Assembly (NCBI GenBank): GCA_029582265.1
Contig: CM055822.1
Location: 39,076,679 to 39,140,678 of the forward strand
DNA length: 64,000 bases
From: Zoroaster sp. YZ-2022
Taxonomy: Eukaryota > Echinodermata > Asteroidea > Forcipulatida > Zoroasteridae
Reading direction: 5' to 3'
Below the pieces are notes generated by a model. It was not told where the DNA came from. It was given only the letters and a program-made list of their open reading frames with translations, and did no database searches. A program made the position numbers and the translations under genes. Positions 36,492-48,500 of this stretch are shown here, piece after piece (within the stretch, counting starts at the first letter, position 1; every line of letters begins with the position of its first letter).

Positions 36492-36560
36492 ATGAACTTC
36501 TCGGAACCATTCAAACAAAGTAGTCATCTCTGCAAGTTTTCCCCAAATGGACAGTATTTG
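36492..36560 (+). CDS. WRAP73: WRAP73 exon 1
   Basis: 23 codons from the ATG to a GTAAGC donor, phase 0. The preceding TGTAAA places A at -3, acceptable for initiation. An upstream ATG at 36391 (in the YY1-like site) would be in the 5' leader if transcribed. Confidence 0.93.
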
Positions 36561-39500
36561 GTAAGCCCCTAACCTAACTGGCTAACTTAAGTTAACGTTA
36601 ACTTACGACGTTAACGTATCGTCCATGTACGTAATTCGCCGCACTCGTGAAATGACGCACCTACCTTTGGCTTAGCATTTCTCGGAAAACTTACAAAAAT
36701 ATGGCGTATTACAGGTTGCATAAACTTATCTAATTCGTGCTTGTTACAGAAATAAAAATTATAGTGAAATTGTATGATTTACTGGAAAGTTAGTGCTTGT
36801 GAAAGTGGAAAAAGTTGTTTAACCACTGATTTTACTAGATACAAATAGGCCTAGTTACATGACCTCAAATTTTTTTTCACGAATATCTGTGATTTTATTG
36901 TTCTATGCCGTCAACAACTTTTTCTCATTCAATATAACCAATAATGTAGGCACAGGCTATATTTACGCCACCGTAAACGATCTCTGAGTGCTATATTTAT
37001 GCCATTTCTCTAGCGCATGCATTTCGGACTTTATTTCCCTTAAAAAAAATCCTTGAGAGCCACAAATCAGAAAAAAGGTAATACTGTCCATTTAAATGTA
37101 GGAGTAAATTTTTACTAAAAAAAGAAGAATATTCTTATTTTTTGGGATGAAAACAAAAATCGGAAAAAGCGTTGCCAGGTATCGAACGCGCAGCGTGTCG
37201 ATAGCGATGCGGGATCGTTTCCACTCGGCTACGAGGATGTGGACGATTGACTCAGTAATTTAATACGTTATATAATGTCAGCTACTCGCGTCAAAGAGAG
37301 GGCGCATGCGCTAGATAAATGGTGTAAATATAGTGCTCAGGGATCGTTTACGGCGGCGTAAATATAGCCACTGCTAATAAAAATGTAATCTTACCTACCC
37401 AGTAAGGTGGAGAACATATAGATGGTGATGGACATATACTACGTCATTATACATATAAATTATTCCAGGATATTTATTTCATAAAACATCAGGCATGTCA
37501 CTTGTCAGTTTGATCTTGTCAACTCCCCCATTAACGTTAGTGACCAACACGGCCATTGTACATGCGCAATGGCAACTATAATAGGATCCTTCTAGGATGT
37601 TTTAGAAGGGAAATAAAGTCTGAAAACCCATCATAAAAGTGGATTTTAAAGATAGTTTCGCTTTCTGTACCCCCTGTTGGTACAATGCCCCCCCCCCCCC
37701 TGTTGGTACAAACTCCCCCACCCCGGGCAAACTATTGGGACTGGTTCAATGTTTATAAGAGTGAATCAAACATACAATTTCAATGGGTGTTTTAGGGCCA
37801 ATGATTTTCCGTTTCAGAAAAGTGCAAATTCCGTTTTCAAAAATCTTAAATTCCGTGTCAGGCTGAAAAATTCCGTTTCACATTTTTTCAATACATAACA
37901 GTGCATTTAAACATACAACCCTGTATACAGACAGTACATAAAATTGTAAATGTGAAAGGATAATGCATTGTTTAATAAATTAACTAGCAAAGGGTCACAG
38001 TTTTATGCTAGAAATGTGTCTTATTGCCAGTAGTTGTTTATCAACGGCCGATCTATTTACAGACGTAGTATTTAACTTCCTAAACACTGCGCCGCCACCG
38101 CCACCACACACACACAAGAAACATACAACAGCCGTGATACGCCACTTATCGCCACACACATCACATGTTGTAGCCGGGTTTAAATTTATGTCCGCCATTT
38201 TTTTTTCACGCTAACTAGTGTCAAAATAGGATAGTTTACGGTAGGGTTTTGGACCTGTATAAGTGAATGAGCACAACATACATTTCACTAGAGCCAAAGT
38301 TAGATATAAAAGAATGGTTGATGATTGAACGGAGAAAAATAAACCTGCTGATGTTGCAAAAGACACCTGCGAGCGCATCGTAAGTGTGTGATGATTTTCA
38401 CCGCGCGCTGACCGAAGCTACGGGCGCATATGTCGGGTCTCCCCATGTCTGTCACGCCGCTAACGGTGATTCGTAACATGATTTGTTGCTCTAATCTTGC
38501 CAACGCGCATTTGTTATGTGGCTCATCTGTTGAATCTGATTGAATTAATCATCAACAATTCGTTTTGGACCAATAAATTTTACAAAATTATGTTTTTATT
38601 ACGGAAGCCCAATCGTGCCAGATTTTTGTGAGGTAATTTTTTTTTTATTGCAAGATAACGTTAATACAATCATGCGCGATAACGTTAACACAATTGCATT
38701 AAACGCAATACAATTGCATTAAAACAATACAATTGGCGCTAAACGCAATGCTCAATACTTTATAGAACGCCCTCTATATTGTGTGGAGCGCCATGGAGAA
38801 TGTACATTGTACATCTGTGAAATCGACAGTGCCGGGCTTTTTAGACAGAGACAGTCGGGTTGTCCCGGTGATTATTGAGCATTGCGTTTAAACGCATTGC
38901 ATTATGCTTTAACGCAATTGCATTATGCTTTAACGCAATTGTATTGCGTTTTAATGCAATTGTATTGCGTTTTAATGCAATTGTATTGCGTTATAACGCA
39001 ATTGTATTGCGTTTTAACGCAATTGTATTGCGTTTTAACGCAAATACCTTTGCGTTTTAATGCAAATATCTTTGCGTTTTAACGCAATTGTATTGCGTTA
39101 AAACGCAATTGTATTGCGTTTTAACGCAATTGTATTGCGTTATAACGCAATTGTATTGCGTTATAACGCAATAATAAAAAAAATTACCTCACAAAAATCT
39201 GGCACGATTGGGCTTCCGTATTTTATCAATAAAATTGCAGAAGTTATTTCCTTCAGATTGAAATCCCGTTTTCCGTTTCGAGGAGCAAATTCTGTGAATT
39301 CCGTCCGTTTTCCGCGATCGCGGAAAATCATTGGCCCTAGTGTTTTATTTAACAAAAATAAATAGTAGGGGTCCTACATGAAATAATTAAATAATTACAA
39401 ATAAAATAGAACTAGAAGCATAGAATAGGGCCTACATACTCACATAGAAAACTAGCTAAACAAAATAGCCCCATTCTAGGGCCAATGCACTGGAATCCCT

Positions 39501-42500
39501 CTGTATCCTTGGCCCTAGCCCCACATGTACAAAAAAGCAGTGATTTTTCAACTTTCGATCTGCTAAATATTACGATCTAAAATGTTGTGATTTGGTAAAA
39601 TAAATCTTGCCCAAGCAGACACTCTTGTCATAAAGTTTACTATTGTGAGATCAGTAATTTTTAATTTGATTATTATTATTTTTTTAATTTCAAAAAATGT
39701 TTCGAAAATTTCATGAAAGTGAGATATCCTAGAATAATGGATTTTATGTCAAAAGTTTCTGCTTGGGCAAGGTTACCTAATTACTAAGTTTTAGGTTGTA
39801 ATAATTAGCAGAACAAAAGTTGAAAAAAGAAAAATCACTCCATTTTTGTACATGTGGCGCTAGGGCCAAGGATACGGAGGGAGTCCAGTGTATTGGCCCT
39901 AGAATGGGGCTATAGTACTAGTAGGCTAGTAGTAATAGTATAAGAGGTGAGTTTGTAGGGGGTAGGGAGTTTGCCGAGGGGCGACTTTGTTGGGGGAAAC
40001 TTTGTGAAGGGTGAGTTTGTACCAACAGGGGGAGAGTTTATCAGGGGGCGAGTTTGTAAGGGATAACTGGGCAGTTAACTGGCATCCAATAAAGTTAGGC
40101 CTTAATGTTACACGTTACTTGGACCCAAATAAACAAGTAACGTTAACAGTTAACGTTAGGCCTATTGACTGTATTGTCTGTTGACTATTGTGCAAATATT
40201 GTTTTTTTTAAATTGTTTTTTTTATTGATATTTATTTATTTATTAATTTTTTAAATTTGGTTTATTCTTATTTTCATTTTTATTAGCCCCATTCTAGAGC
40301 CAATACACTGGACTCCCTCCCTATCATTGGCCCTAGGCCTAGCCCCAATAGTGATCTTTATGCCAAAAGTGTCTGCTTGGGCAAGGTTACCTAATCACAA
40401 AATTTTAGATTGTAATAATTAGCAGATCAAAAGTTGAAAAAATTGCCCCTTTTTGTCCATGTGGGCTAGGGCTAAGGATATGGAGGGAGTCCAGTGTATT
40501 GGTCCTAGAATGGGGCTAGGGCTAAGGATATGGAGGGAGTCCAGTGTATTGGTCCTAGAATGGGGCTAATTTTTTATCTAGGCTATTCATGTTTTATTTA
40601 CTTTAATTAATTCAATTCAACTTTTCAAACCCAGCCTCAAATGCATTAAATTATTACATCAGGGCATGGGCCAAAGTTTTTGTCAGGGTGTGAACGTTAT
40701 GTTCTTGTCATTGGGTCGAATCAGGCCTTAGATCTACAGACTTACGTTGGAAATTTGGGAGAATTTGGCTCCTTTTTAATATCTCCTTAAAATTTAAATA
40801 CTAATATTAGGTGCATTTCCTCTTCACAGAATGCTCCTAGATACTTCCTCTATCATTTGAATGAATCAACAATGACCAACAATTAAACCAAAATGCGTAC
40901 ATTATTGTTTAATTAACGTTCATTGATTAATAAGATGGATGAATTTCGATCATTTGTGCATGATAATCATATCAATATTGCATGTATTTCTGAAACTTGG
41001 TTTAGGAATGATACCTTAATTAATCAAATCTCTGTTGAGAATTTTTGTCTTTTACAAATCCAGAACCAATCGCCGTGGTGGTGGGGTGGCTTTGTATACA
41101 CATGAGTCACCCATACAGTTAGCTATGATGTACCAATTCCAGAGCAACTTGAAGTGGTTTGTTAAGATGAGACCTCCGGTATTACCAAGGTCTATTTTCT
41201 AATTTGTTTTATTGTGCAATTTACTCGCCACCCAATGATCCTAATGCTGAACTCTTGATTAGCCACTTACAGGAAACAATAGATAAGATTACTTTAGACT
41301 GGCCAAATGCGGGTATTGTAATTGCTGGTGACATGAACCAACTTGATGTTGGTAAACTAATAACGGTGATTTTGTCAAGTGGTTGATTGCCCTCACGAGA
41401 GTTAGCGATTTTGGATAAAATCATTACAAACGTAGCTTGTTATTATGAACCTCCAGTCAGTAGGGCTCCATTGGGACGTAGTGATCACAATATCATTTAT
41501 TGGAACCCCAGAGTTTTCAGAAGTTTTTAAATACCACTCATTCGAGGACAGTTAGACCGCTGAAGCAGTCTGCGGTTCGGGAATTTGGTCAGTGGATAAC
41601 TCGTTTTGAATGGCTAGATGTTTATTCTTCTGGGGGCACTCAGCAGAAATGTGATGTATTTTACAGTATTTTGAATAATGCGATTAAGGAGTATTTTCCT
41701 ATAAAAACCATTAAGTTACATGTAAATGATATGCCATGGATGACATCGGGATGAATGGGGTGTCGTGGCCGAGCGGTCTAGCTTACCGGATTCAAGTTCT
41801 GGTGTTAGCAACATAATGTGGGTTCGAATCACGGCCGTGACACTTGTGTCCTTGAGCAAGACATTTAATCATAATTGCTTCTCTCCACCCAGGGGTTAAA
41901 TGGGTACCTGTGAAGGCAGAGTTGGTTTGCTCTATATGCGCTAGAAATGGCAGCAATTGAGCTGTATACTCCCCAGGGAGCTGAGATGGTTTCAGGAATG
42001 ATTTATGAGCCTTATGAGCAGGGATAATAATATAATGCGCCTTGAGCACCACTTAGTTGGTGGATACGTGCGCTATATAAATCCACACATTATTATTATT
42101 ATTATTATTAATAAAGAGTTTGATTGTACGTAGACAAGCTTTATTTGCACATGGTAATTTGAGATGGAAAACTGTAAGAAACAAAATTATCAGACTCATA
42201 GCTTTGGCAAAGAAAGATTATTACCATGGCCGTATACAGAGGTTAAAGACAAAAAATCCAACCGCATGGTATCGTACAATTAAACTAATGACATCCGTGT
42301 TACATCTGAACTTTCAATTGTTCCTCCGCCTGGTGTTGACATTAATGATAATTTGGCCATTGCTAATAGTATTAATGATATTTTTACTTCAGTTGCTGAT
42401 GATTTGGGTCCTCTTGATTTGACAAGCCTTCCTGCTTATTTACCATCTCCTGAACCTTGTTCTTCGGTTCATGTTTGGGAGGTTTACAAACAACTTAGGA

Positions 42501-45500
42501 AGATTAAGTCTCGGAAGGCTGGGGGTCCCGATGGTATCCCAGTTTCTCTTATTCATGAATTTGCTTACGAACTGTGTAAACCTCTGACTAACATTTTGAA
42601 TTCATCGATCAGGAAGGTTTGGTTCCAAATCAGTGGAAAAAGGCTATTGTTATTCCCTTGCCAAAAGTTTTCCCCTTCTTGGAATAACCTTCGACCTGTG
42701 TCCTTAACTGACCATTTGCCAGGGCTAAAAATTTCAGAACATTTTATTGTTCAATGGATTACCTCAGATATACACATTAATTTGGATCCAAACCAGTTTG
42801 GTAGTAGGAAAGGGGTTTCAACAGCTCATTATCTTGTCAAATTAATTGATAATTTATGTTCCCATGCTGAGTTATCTAAGAGTCATAGTAGTCTAGTGGT
42901 TACAGATTTTAGTAAGGCTTTTGATCATATTGACCATAACATTCTTGTAAAGGACTTGATTCGCCTAGGAACGCTGGGCCTTCTATAATTCCTTGGATAT
43001 GTAGTTTTTGTCCGAAAGATCTCAATGTGTCAGGTACAAAAATTTGTTGTCCAATTTTTAAAATTCTTAACGTGGTGTACCACAGGGAGCAATTTGGTCC
43101 ATTGGGTTTCCTTGCAAAGTTTAATGATGCATTAAGTCCGTAATGATATGGTCAATAATGGTAAAGTTCTTTTGTCTGAAATATGTAGATGATATGACTA
43201 TTGTACAGAACCATTTTAACAATGAAACGAACAATCATTCAGGATTCTTTGGATGTATTTGGTGACTGGGCACAACAAAATAACATGAACATTAACTCAT
43301 CTAAATGTGCCAATATGAATGTGTGCTTTATGAAAATGTTCCCCAGTATGAGCCCCTTTTATCATGGGTTCTGCTCTTGAGGTGGTGGATTATGTAAAAA
43401 TTCTTGGAATCTGGATTAGTTCTAACCTTAAATGGGATAAACACATAGATCATATTTATCGTGGGCCAATAGTAAGATATACATGCTGAAACTGTTGAAA
43501 ATGTAACTTATCTCTACCAGATTTGTTAACTGTATACAAAGGTTACATCCGCCTTTAACTGAATATGCAACTCAAGCATGGAATGCAGGTTTAACTAAAG
43601 CTCAGAATGATAAATTAGAATCCATTCAGAAACGAACCCTTAACATTATATTGGGTAAAGATTATGGTGATTATCATTCGCCTCTTTTCTAAATGTAATA
43701 TTGTATCCTTGCAAAATCGGAGAAAGGATTTATGCCTGAAGTTTGCTACTTCATTGCAAAACTCTGATTTATTTGGAGATTGGTTGCCACAACAAAGACA
43801 TACTACTGTGCAATATCAGCTTAGACATGCTAACAAATTAACTCAATTTAAGTGTAAGACTAATCGGTTTAAAAATAGTCCTATCCCTTATTTTGTCAAT
43901 ATTTTGAATGGTAATTAGTTTTGTGTCCTATTTTGTGCATGTATTTTTAATGTTCTATTATGTATTTAGTATTTGTTGAGTGTGGTTAATTGTATACTTT
44001 GCCTCAATTTAGCCTTTGGCTACAAGTGCAATGTTTTAATAAACCAGAAATAATAATAATAATACAAATTTTTGTAGTTGATGAGCTTCAGTTTTGTTCT
44101 CCTCTGTAATTTTCACAGGCAAATACTCTACAGTACAGACTGATTGTGCGAGATGTCCACTCTCTTCAGATACTACAGCTCTATACTTGTCTGGATACTG
44201 TCCAGCAAATGGAGGTACATCCATGCATGTTTTAATTTCTCAACATTCCCTTCTTAGATAGCCCACAAAATACATCTTGGCGTCTTTTGGATGATCATAA
44301 GACATCTCAACCCTTGTGACAACTCGACCTAAAAAAAACTTGACTTACAAGACAACTCAAACGTTGTGACAACTCGACCCTTGTGACAACTCGACCCATG
44401 AACAACTCGACCCATGAGACAACTCGACCCTTGTGACAACTCGACCTGCGAGAAAACTTGACCCTTGTGACAACTCGACACTTGTGGCATCTCGACTCCC
44501 TTTTTTGCAGCCGCGCTAGTGCTGCAGGCGAGAAGGATTGATAGCAATCAAAATCAATGTGCTGAGTTGAGTTGGGTTAATGATGATAGAATGCATGTGC
44601 AATTTATGAATTTGAATGTATCCATTTGCTCAATGAGTAAGTTATTAACTTAATTGAAAAAGGGTTTAAATTTGCCGGAAAAATCTATATTATTGATAGA
44701 AAGGGACACATGTCCAACACACAGGACAAATAGGCCTTGTACTATGTACTTGATGCACATTATGTATAATTTCCACCAGGATGAAGGTAAGTAATTGATA
44801 AAAAAAAATTAACGTTTTGAAAAACACTTATTTTGATGGCATTTTCCCAACATTTTCTCTTTCATCGCATCATTACACACTTTTCAAAAATAAGAAATAT
44901 GGTTTTACAGTAAAATAATGTCCCAGTCAATCAGGCGTTACTTATGACACAGCACTTTTTTTAAAGGGTTGTTTTCCTTTCTATAATGAAATCATGGATA
45001 TTCCGATTCAGGAAATTACTGGTAAAATAGTGGAAAACATGGGCAATACACATCAGTACTGTAATTGGCCTAATTGTTAAAACAATTTTATATCCCACAT
45101 TTGTCCTGGGGAGAGGGAGAAAAGCTGGCACTGGGTCTGATGAACTGACGTTTTAAGTTAAATTTGTAATTACTGCGCATCAGCACCTTATAGATGCTGG
45201 AAGTGTTCGTTGATTCTATAGGCCTATTTATGTTTTATTATTATTTTGAATGGTATCCAATAAAATATAATTAAATAATTTTGTATTAAAATACTGGGTG
45301 CTAGAATTAGCCTAGTGATCACATCTTTTTTTCGAGAGAAAACTACGATCAACTTCTAAGCAATGATAAATTTGGTCGAGTTGTCACATGAGGTTGAGTT
45401 GTTACAAGAGTTGAGTTGTCACGAGGGTCGAGTTGTCTTGTGGGTTGAGTTGTCTTGTGGGTTGAGTTGTCTTGTGGGTTGAGTTGTCACAAGGGTCGAG

Positions 45501-48500
45501 TTTTCACAAGGGTCGGGTTGTCACAAGGGTCAGGTTGTCTCGTGGGTCGAGTTTTTTAGGTCGAGTTGTCACAAGGGTCGAGTTGTCACAAGAGTCGAGT
45601 TGTCACAAGGGTCGAGTTGTCACAAGGGTCGAGTTGTCACAAGGGTCGAGTTGTCACAAGGGTCGAGTTGTCACAAGGGTCAAGTTGTCGGTGTCAAGTT
45701 TTCACAAGGGTCGAGATGTCTTGACCCCTTTTGGATGCCCTATTTGGTATAAAATGGACACCCTTATTTCCAGGGTTCAAAATGAAGAAAATTATTAACG
45801 AGTTGAGGAAGGGCAACCACAAATTGAATTTCAGGTTGCCCTCCAGTTAGTTTGGTTGCAAATAAAAAATATGTTGCCTCCTGACATGGCAAACATTGCT
45901 ACCTCAAACTTGCTAAATCCTTGAATGATTTGGTCTGTAAAATTTATTTAGATTAGTAGAAAGGGAAAATTAATTTCAAAAATTCAAATGAGTAATTTTA
46001 CAGAATTATTTACCTAGGCATGGATGAAGTGACATTATAACGTACATTTATAGAGGAATTCATGATAAATTCATTATAGGTCAAGTAATAGCACCTACTG
46101 AATTTCTTGTTATTTTTACCAAGTATAAACAAGCATATAATGTTCCTTTTATGTTAATTCCAATTTGTAGTGGTCATCTGACTCAGCCTTCATCCTATGT
46201 GGCATGTTCAAGAGAGGCATCGTCCAGGTGTGGTCATTAGAACAGCCTGAATGGACTTGTAAGATTGACGAAGGTTCAGCTGGCTTGATAGCTGTACGAT
46301 GGAGCCCAGATGGAAGACACATACTGACCACGGCAGAGTTCAATCTGAGAATCACTGTGTGGTCGTTAGTTACTAAGTCTGTATCGTACATCAAATATCC
46401 TAAAGAAGCTAAACAATGTAAGTTGATTGAATGTCCAAGGCACTGTAACTCTGCTGGAGTTCAAAACTGTATCTAGGATAATGTTTAATTTGTGTAAATC
46501 AAGTAAAAACAATAAACATTTAACAGCCAACTTGTGAAATGGTCATCAAAGTCATGATTTTTATTTTTAAAACATTCAAAATTTTCATCACATAAAATAT
46601 GAACTTTGTGGATATCTGAACAAATTGTGTAAAATGTGTGTACAGTGCAATGCTGTTATAACATACATACACAAAATATGAACTGTAGTGGTTGTCCTTA
46701 TAGATACATAGCTGCAGTGCTAATTCACAAACTCCAACCAAGGGTCACTTTCAGAATTTTCAGAACCAAAAGTTCACACGTGCACACATTTTGTGCATAC
46801 CTGCTGCTCACCCATTCTAACACATTAGGGACAATGTGCCTTTGAGCAATTTATTCTCAACTCTTTAGATACAATAAGTTACTTGCAAGTTACTTGTATA
46901 CAAAATTTGTAAGTACATTGACTAATATAAGCATGAATTTGACTCTTGTCTTAGTCACTCGGAAAGCACTAAGTACATAGTGCTGCATAGATTTATCGGT
47001 GTAGGCCAAATATCCTATCAATTGTTCAATATCCCGATACAAGAATTTCATTAATAACATACTGAGTAAATTAGTAATACATGTCATTGAATTTTATTTT
47101 CATTCTTGATTGGTTTCAGCCATGCATTTCAGCAATGATGGCAAGTACTTGGCCCTCGCTGAGAGACGAGATTGTAAAGATTTCATTAGTGTGTTTGCCT
47201 GCAATACTTGGCAGTTGGTTAAGGTAAGCCAGGTACCAACCAAAATGTTGAGCAACAATATAGTCTCCTACCACATGTTTACAGGGATGTGATTTCTACA
47301 CATTTGTTTACTCAACCCTCAGGATTCTTTAGATTTCAATAAATAAAAAACATGCAAGACATAGTCAGCTCTAATGAAAATAATTTAAAAAACTTGATTG
47401 TAGCTAGTCTCTCTCAAGCACTGAACCTAAGTTGTTTGCTTCGTAAAGGTTGGTAAGTTCGCATGCTTGAGTTAATCTCTTTATTGAGTGATCTGTGCCT
47501 ACATACATGTACTGCATTCACAGCAATGAACTCATGAAAGAGTTTAGTACATGTACCTTACTTTCAGTATCTTGATGTGACTAGCCGCCATTTTGATTTG
47601 TGAAGTTGGTGAAGTTTGACAGTCCCTATTAAATTAATATTTGCATTTTATAATTGTTACATCATTTGTGAAGTGCTTTCATTTCAGTTTTGCAGTTCTC
47701 ATTGTTAACACGTGGATGGTCCCTTTTTGCAGCATTTTGAGACTGACACCAGAGATATGGCTGGTCTTGAGTGGTCCCCTGATGGCAGTGTACTTTGTGT
47801 CTGGGATTCTTTGCTGGAGGTAAGATGGTGGGTCCGTTTATGGCCAATATTTGCTGGATGACTGTCTTAAGTTGTTATTTTCCAGTTTTCCAACCTTTCT
47901 TTCCCATGTCTGAAATATCTGAAATGTTTTGTTTTCATATTGAACCCTTAAGAGGTGTCTTTCCTTGATTTTGCTGCTATTTCATTCAAGTGAAAATATC
48001 TGAAAACATGTTAAAAATCTGCATATTATGTTTTTATCTCATATCTTGTAAGGGAAATCTGTGGCGGCTTGCGGCTGCTATGGGTGTTTGGTTGTGACTG
48101 ATTCCAGCTGCTATGGTCTCTAAAAGGGTTTAATTTTCTGTGATTTCATCTGGCTGCTATTTTGAATGCCATTTCTATTTTATTTGGCCCCAATCGTTTT
48201 ATTAACCCTAACCACCCCATATCCTCCAAAATCCTCCAAGGGGCACTTTTTTTGAAAAATTCAGCACTGTTGGAAACTGGTACTTTCAGCTTTTCAAATG
48301 GGGCAAAATTACTACCTGGCAAGAAGTACAGGCCATAAGTGCTGAATATGAAAGATCAACGAAAATGCATGCTGCATTTTGAAGATAAGGGCATGTTTCC
48401 AAAAGTGCACTGATGGATTTTGGAGGATTCGGGAAGGTTGCTAGCCAGAATACCTAGGGGGGTTAGGGTTAAAGAAGCCCTTTGGAAATAAGACTGAATT

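Larger units (their letters stand above)
37794..39338. mobile_element. hAT-like non-autonomous element (~1.55 kb) in WRAP73 intron 1
   Basis: The ends AGGGCCAATGATTTTCCG and its inverse bound the element; GGTGTTTT (37786-37793) and AGTGTTTT (39339-39346) make an 8-bp duplication with one mismatch, the length typical of hAT. A further palindromic element (38601-39219) sits inside. No transposase. Confidence 0.75.
44294..45728. mobile_element. MULE-like non-autonomous element with array-type TIRs (~1.43 kb)
   Basis: TTTTGGATG flanks it exactly on both sides (44285-44293, 45729-45737), a 9-bp duplication as in Mutator-like elements. Ends share AAGACATCTC / inverse, then continue as ~18-bp arrays in opposite orientation (about 44300-44500 and 45372-45725). 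The ~0.87 kb core has no coding potential. It sits 80 bp after WRAP73 exon 2. Confidence 0.88.

Noticed and set aside
41756..41845. Genuine tRNA-Leu gene
   Set aside because: A and B boxes are present but cloverleaf stems are imperfect and the sequence continues into a SINE body and tail.
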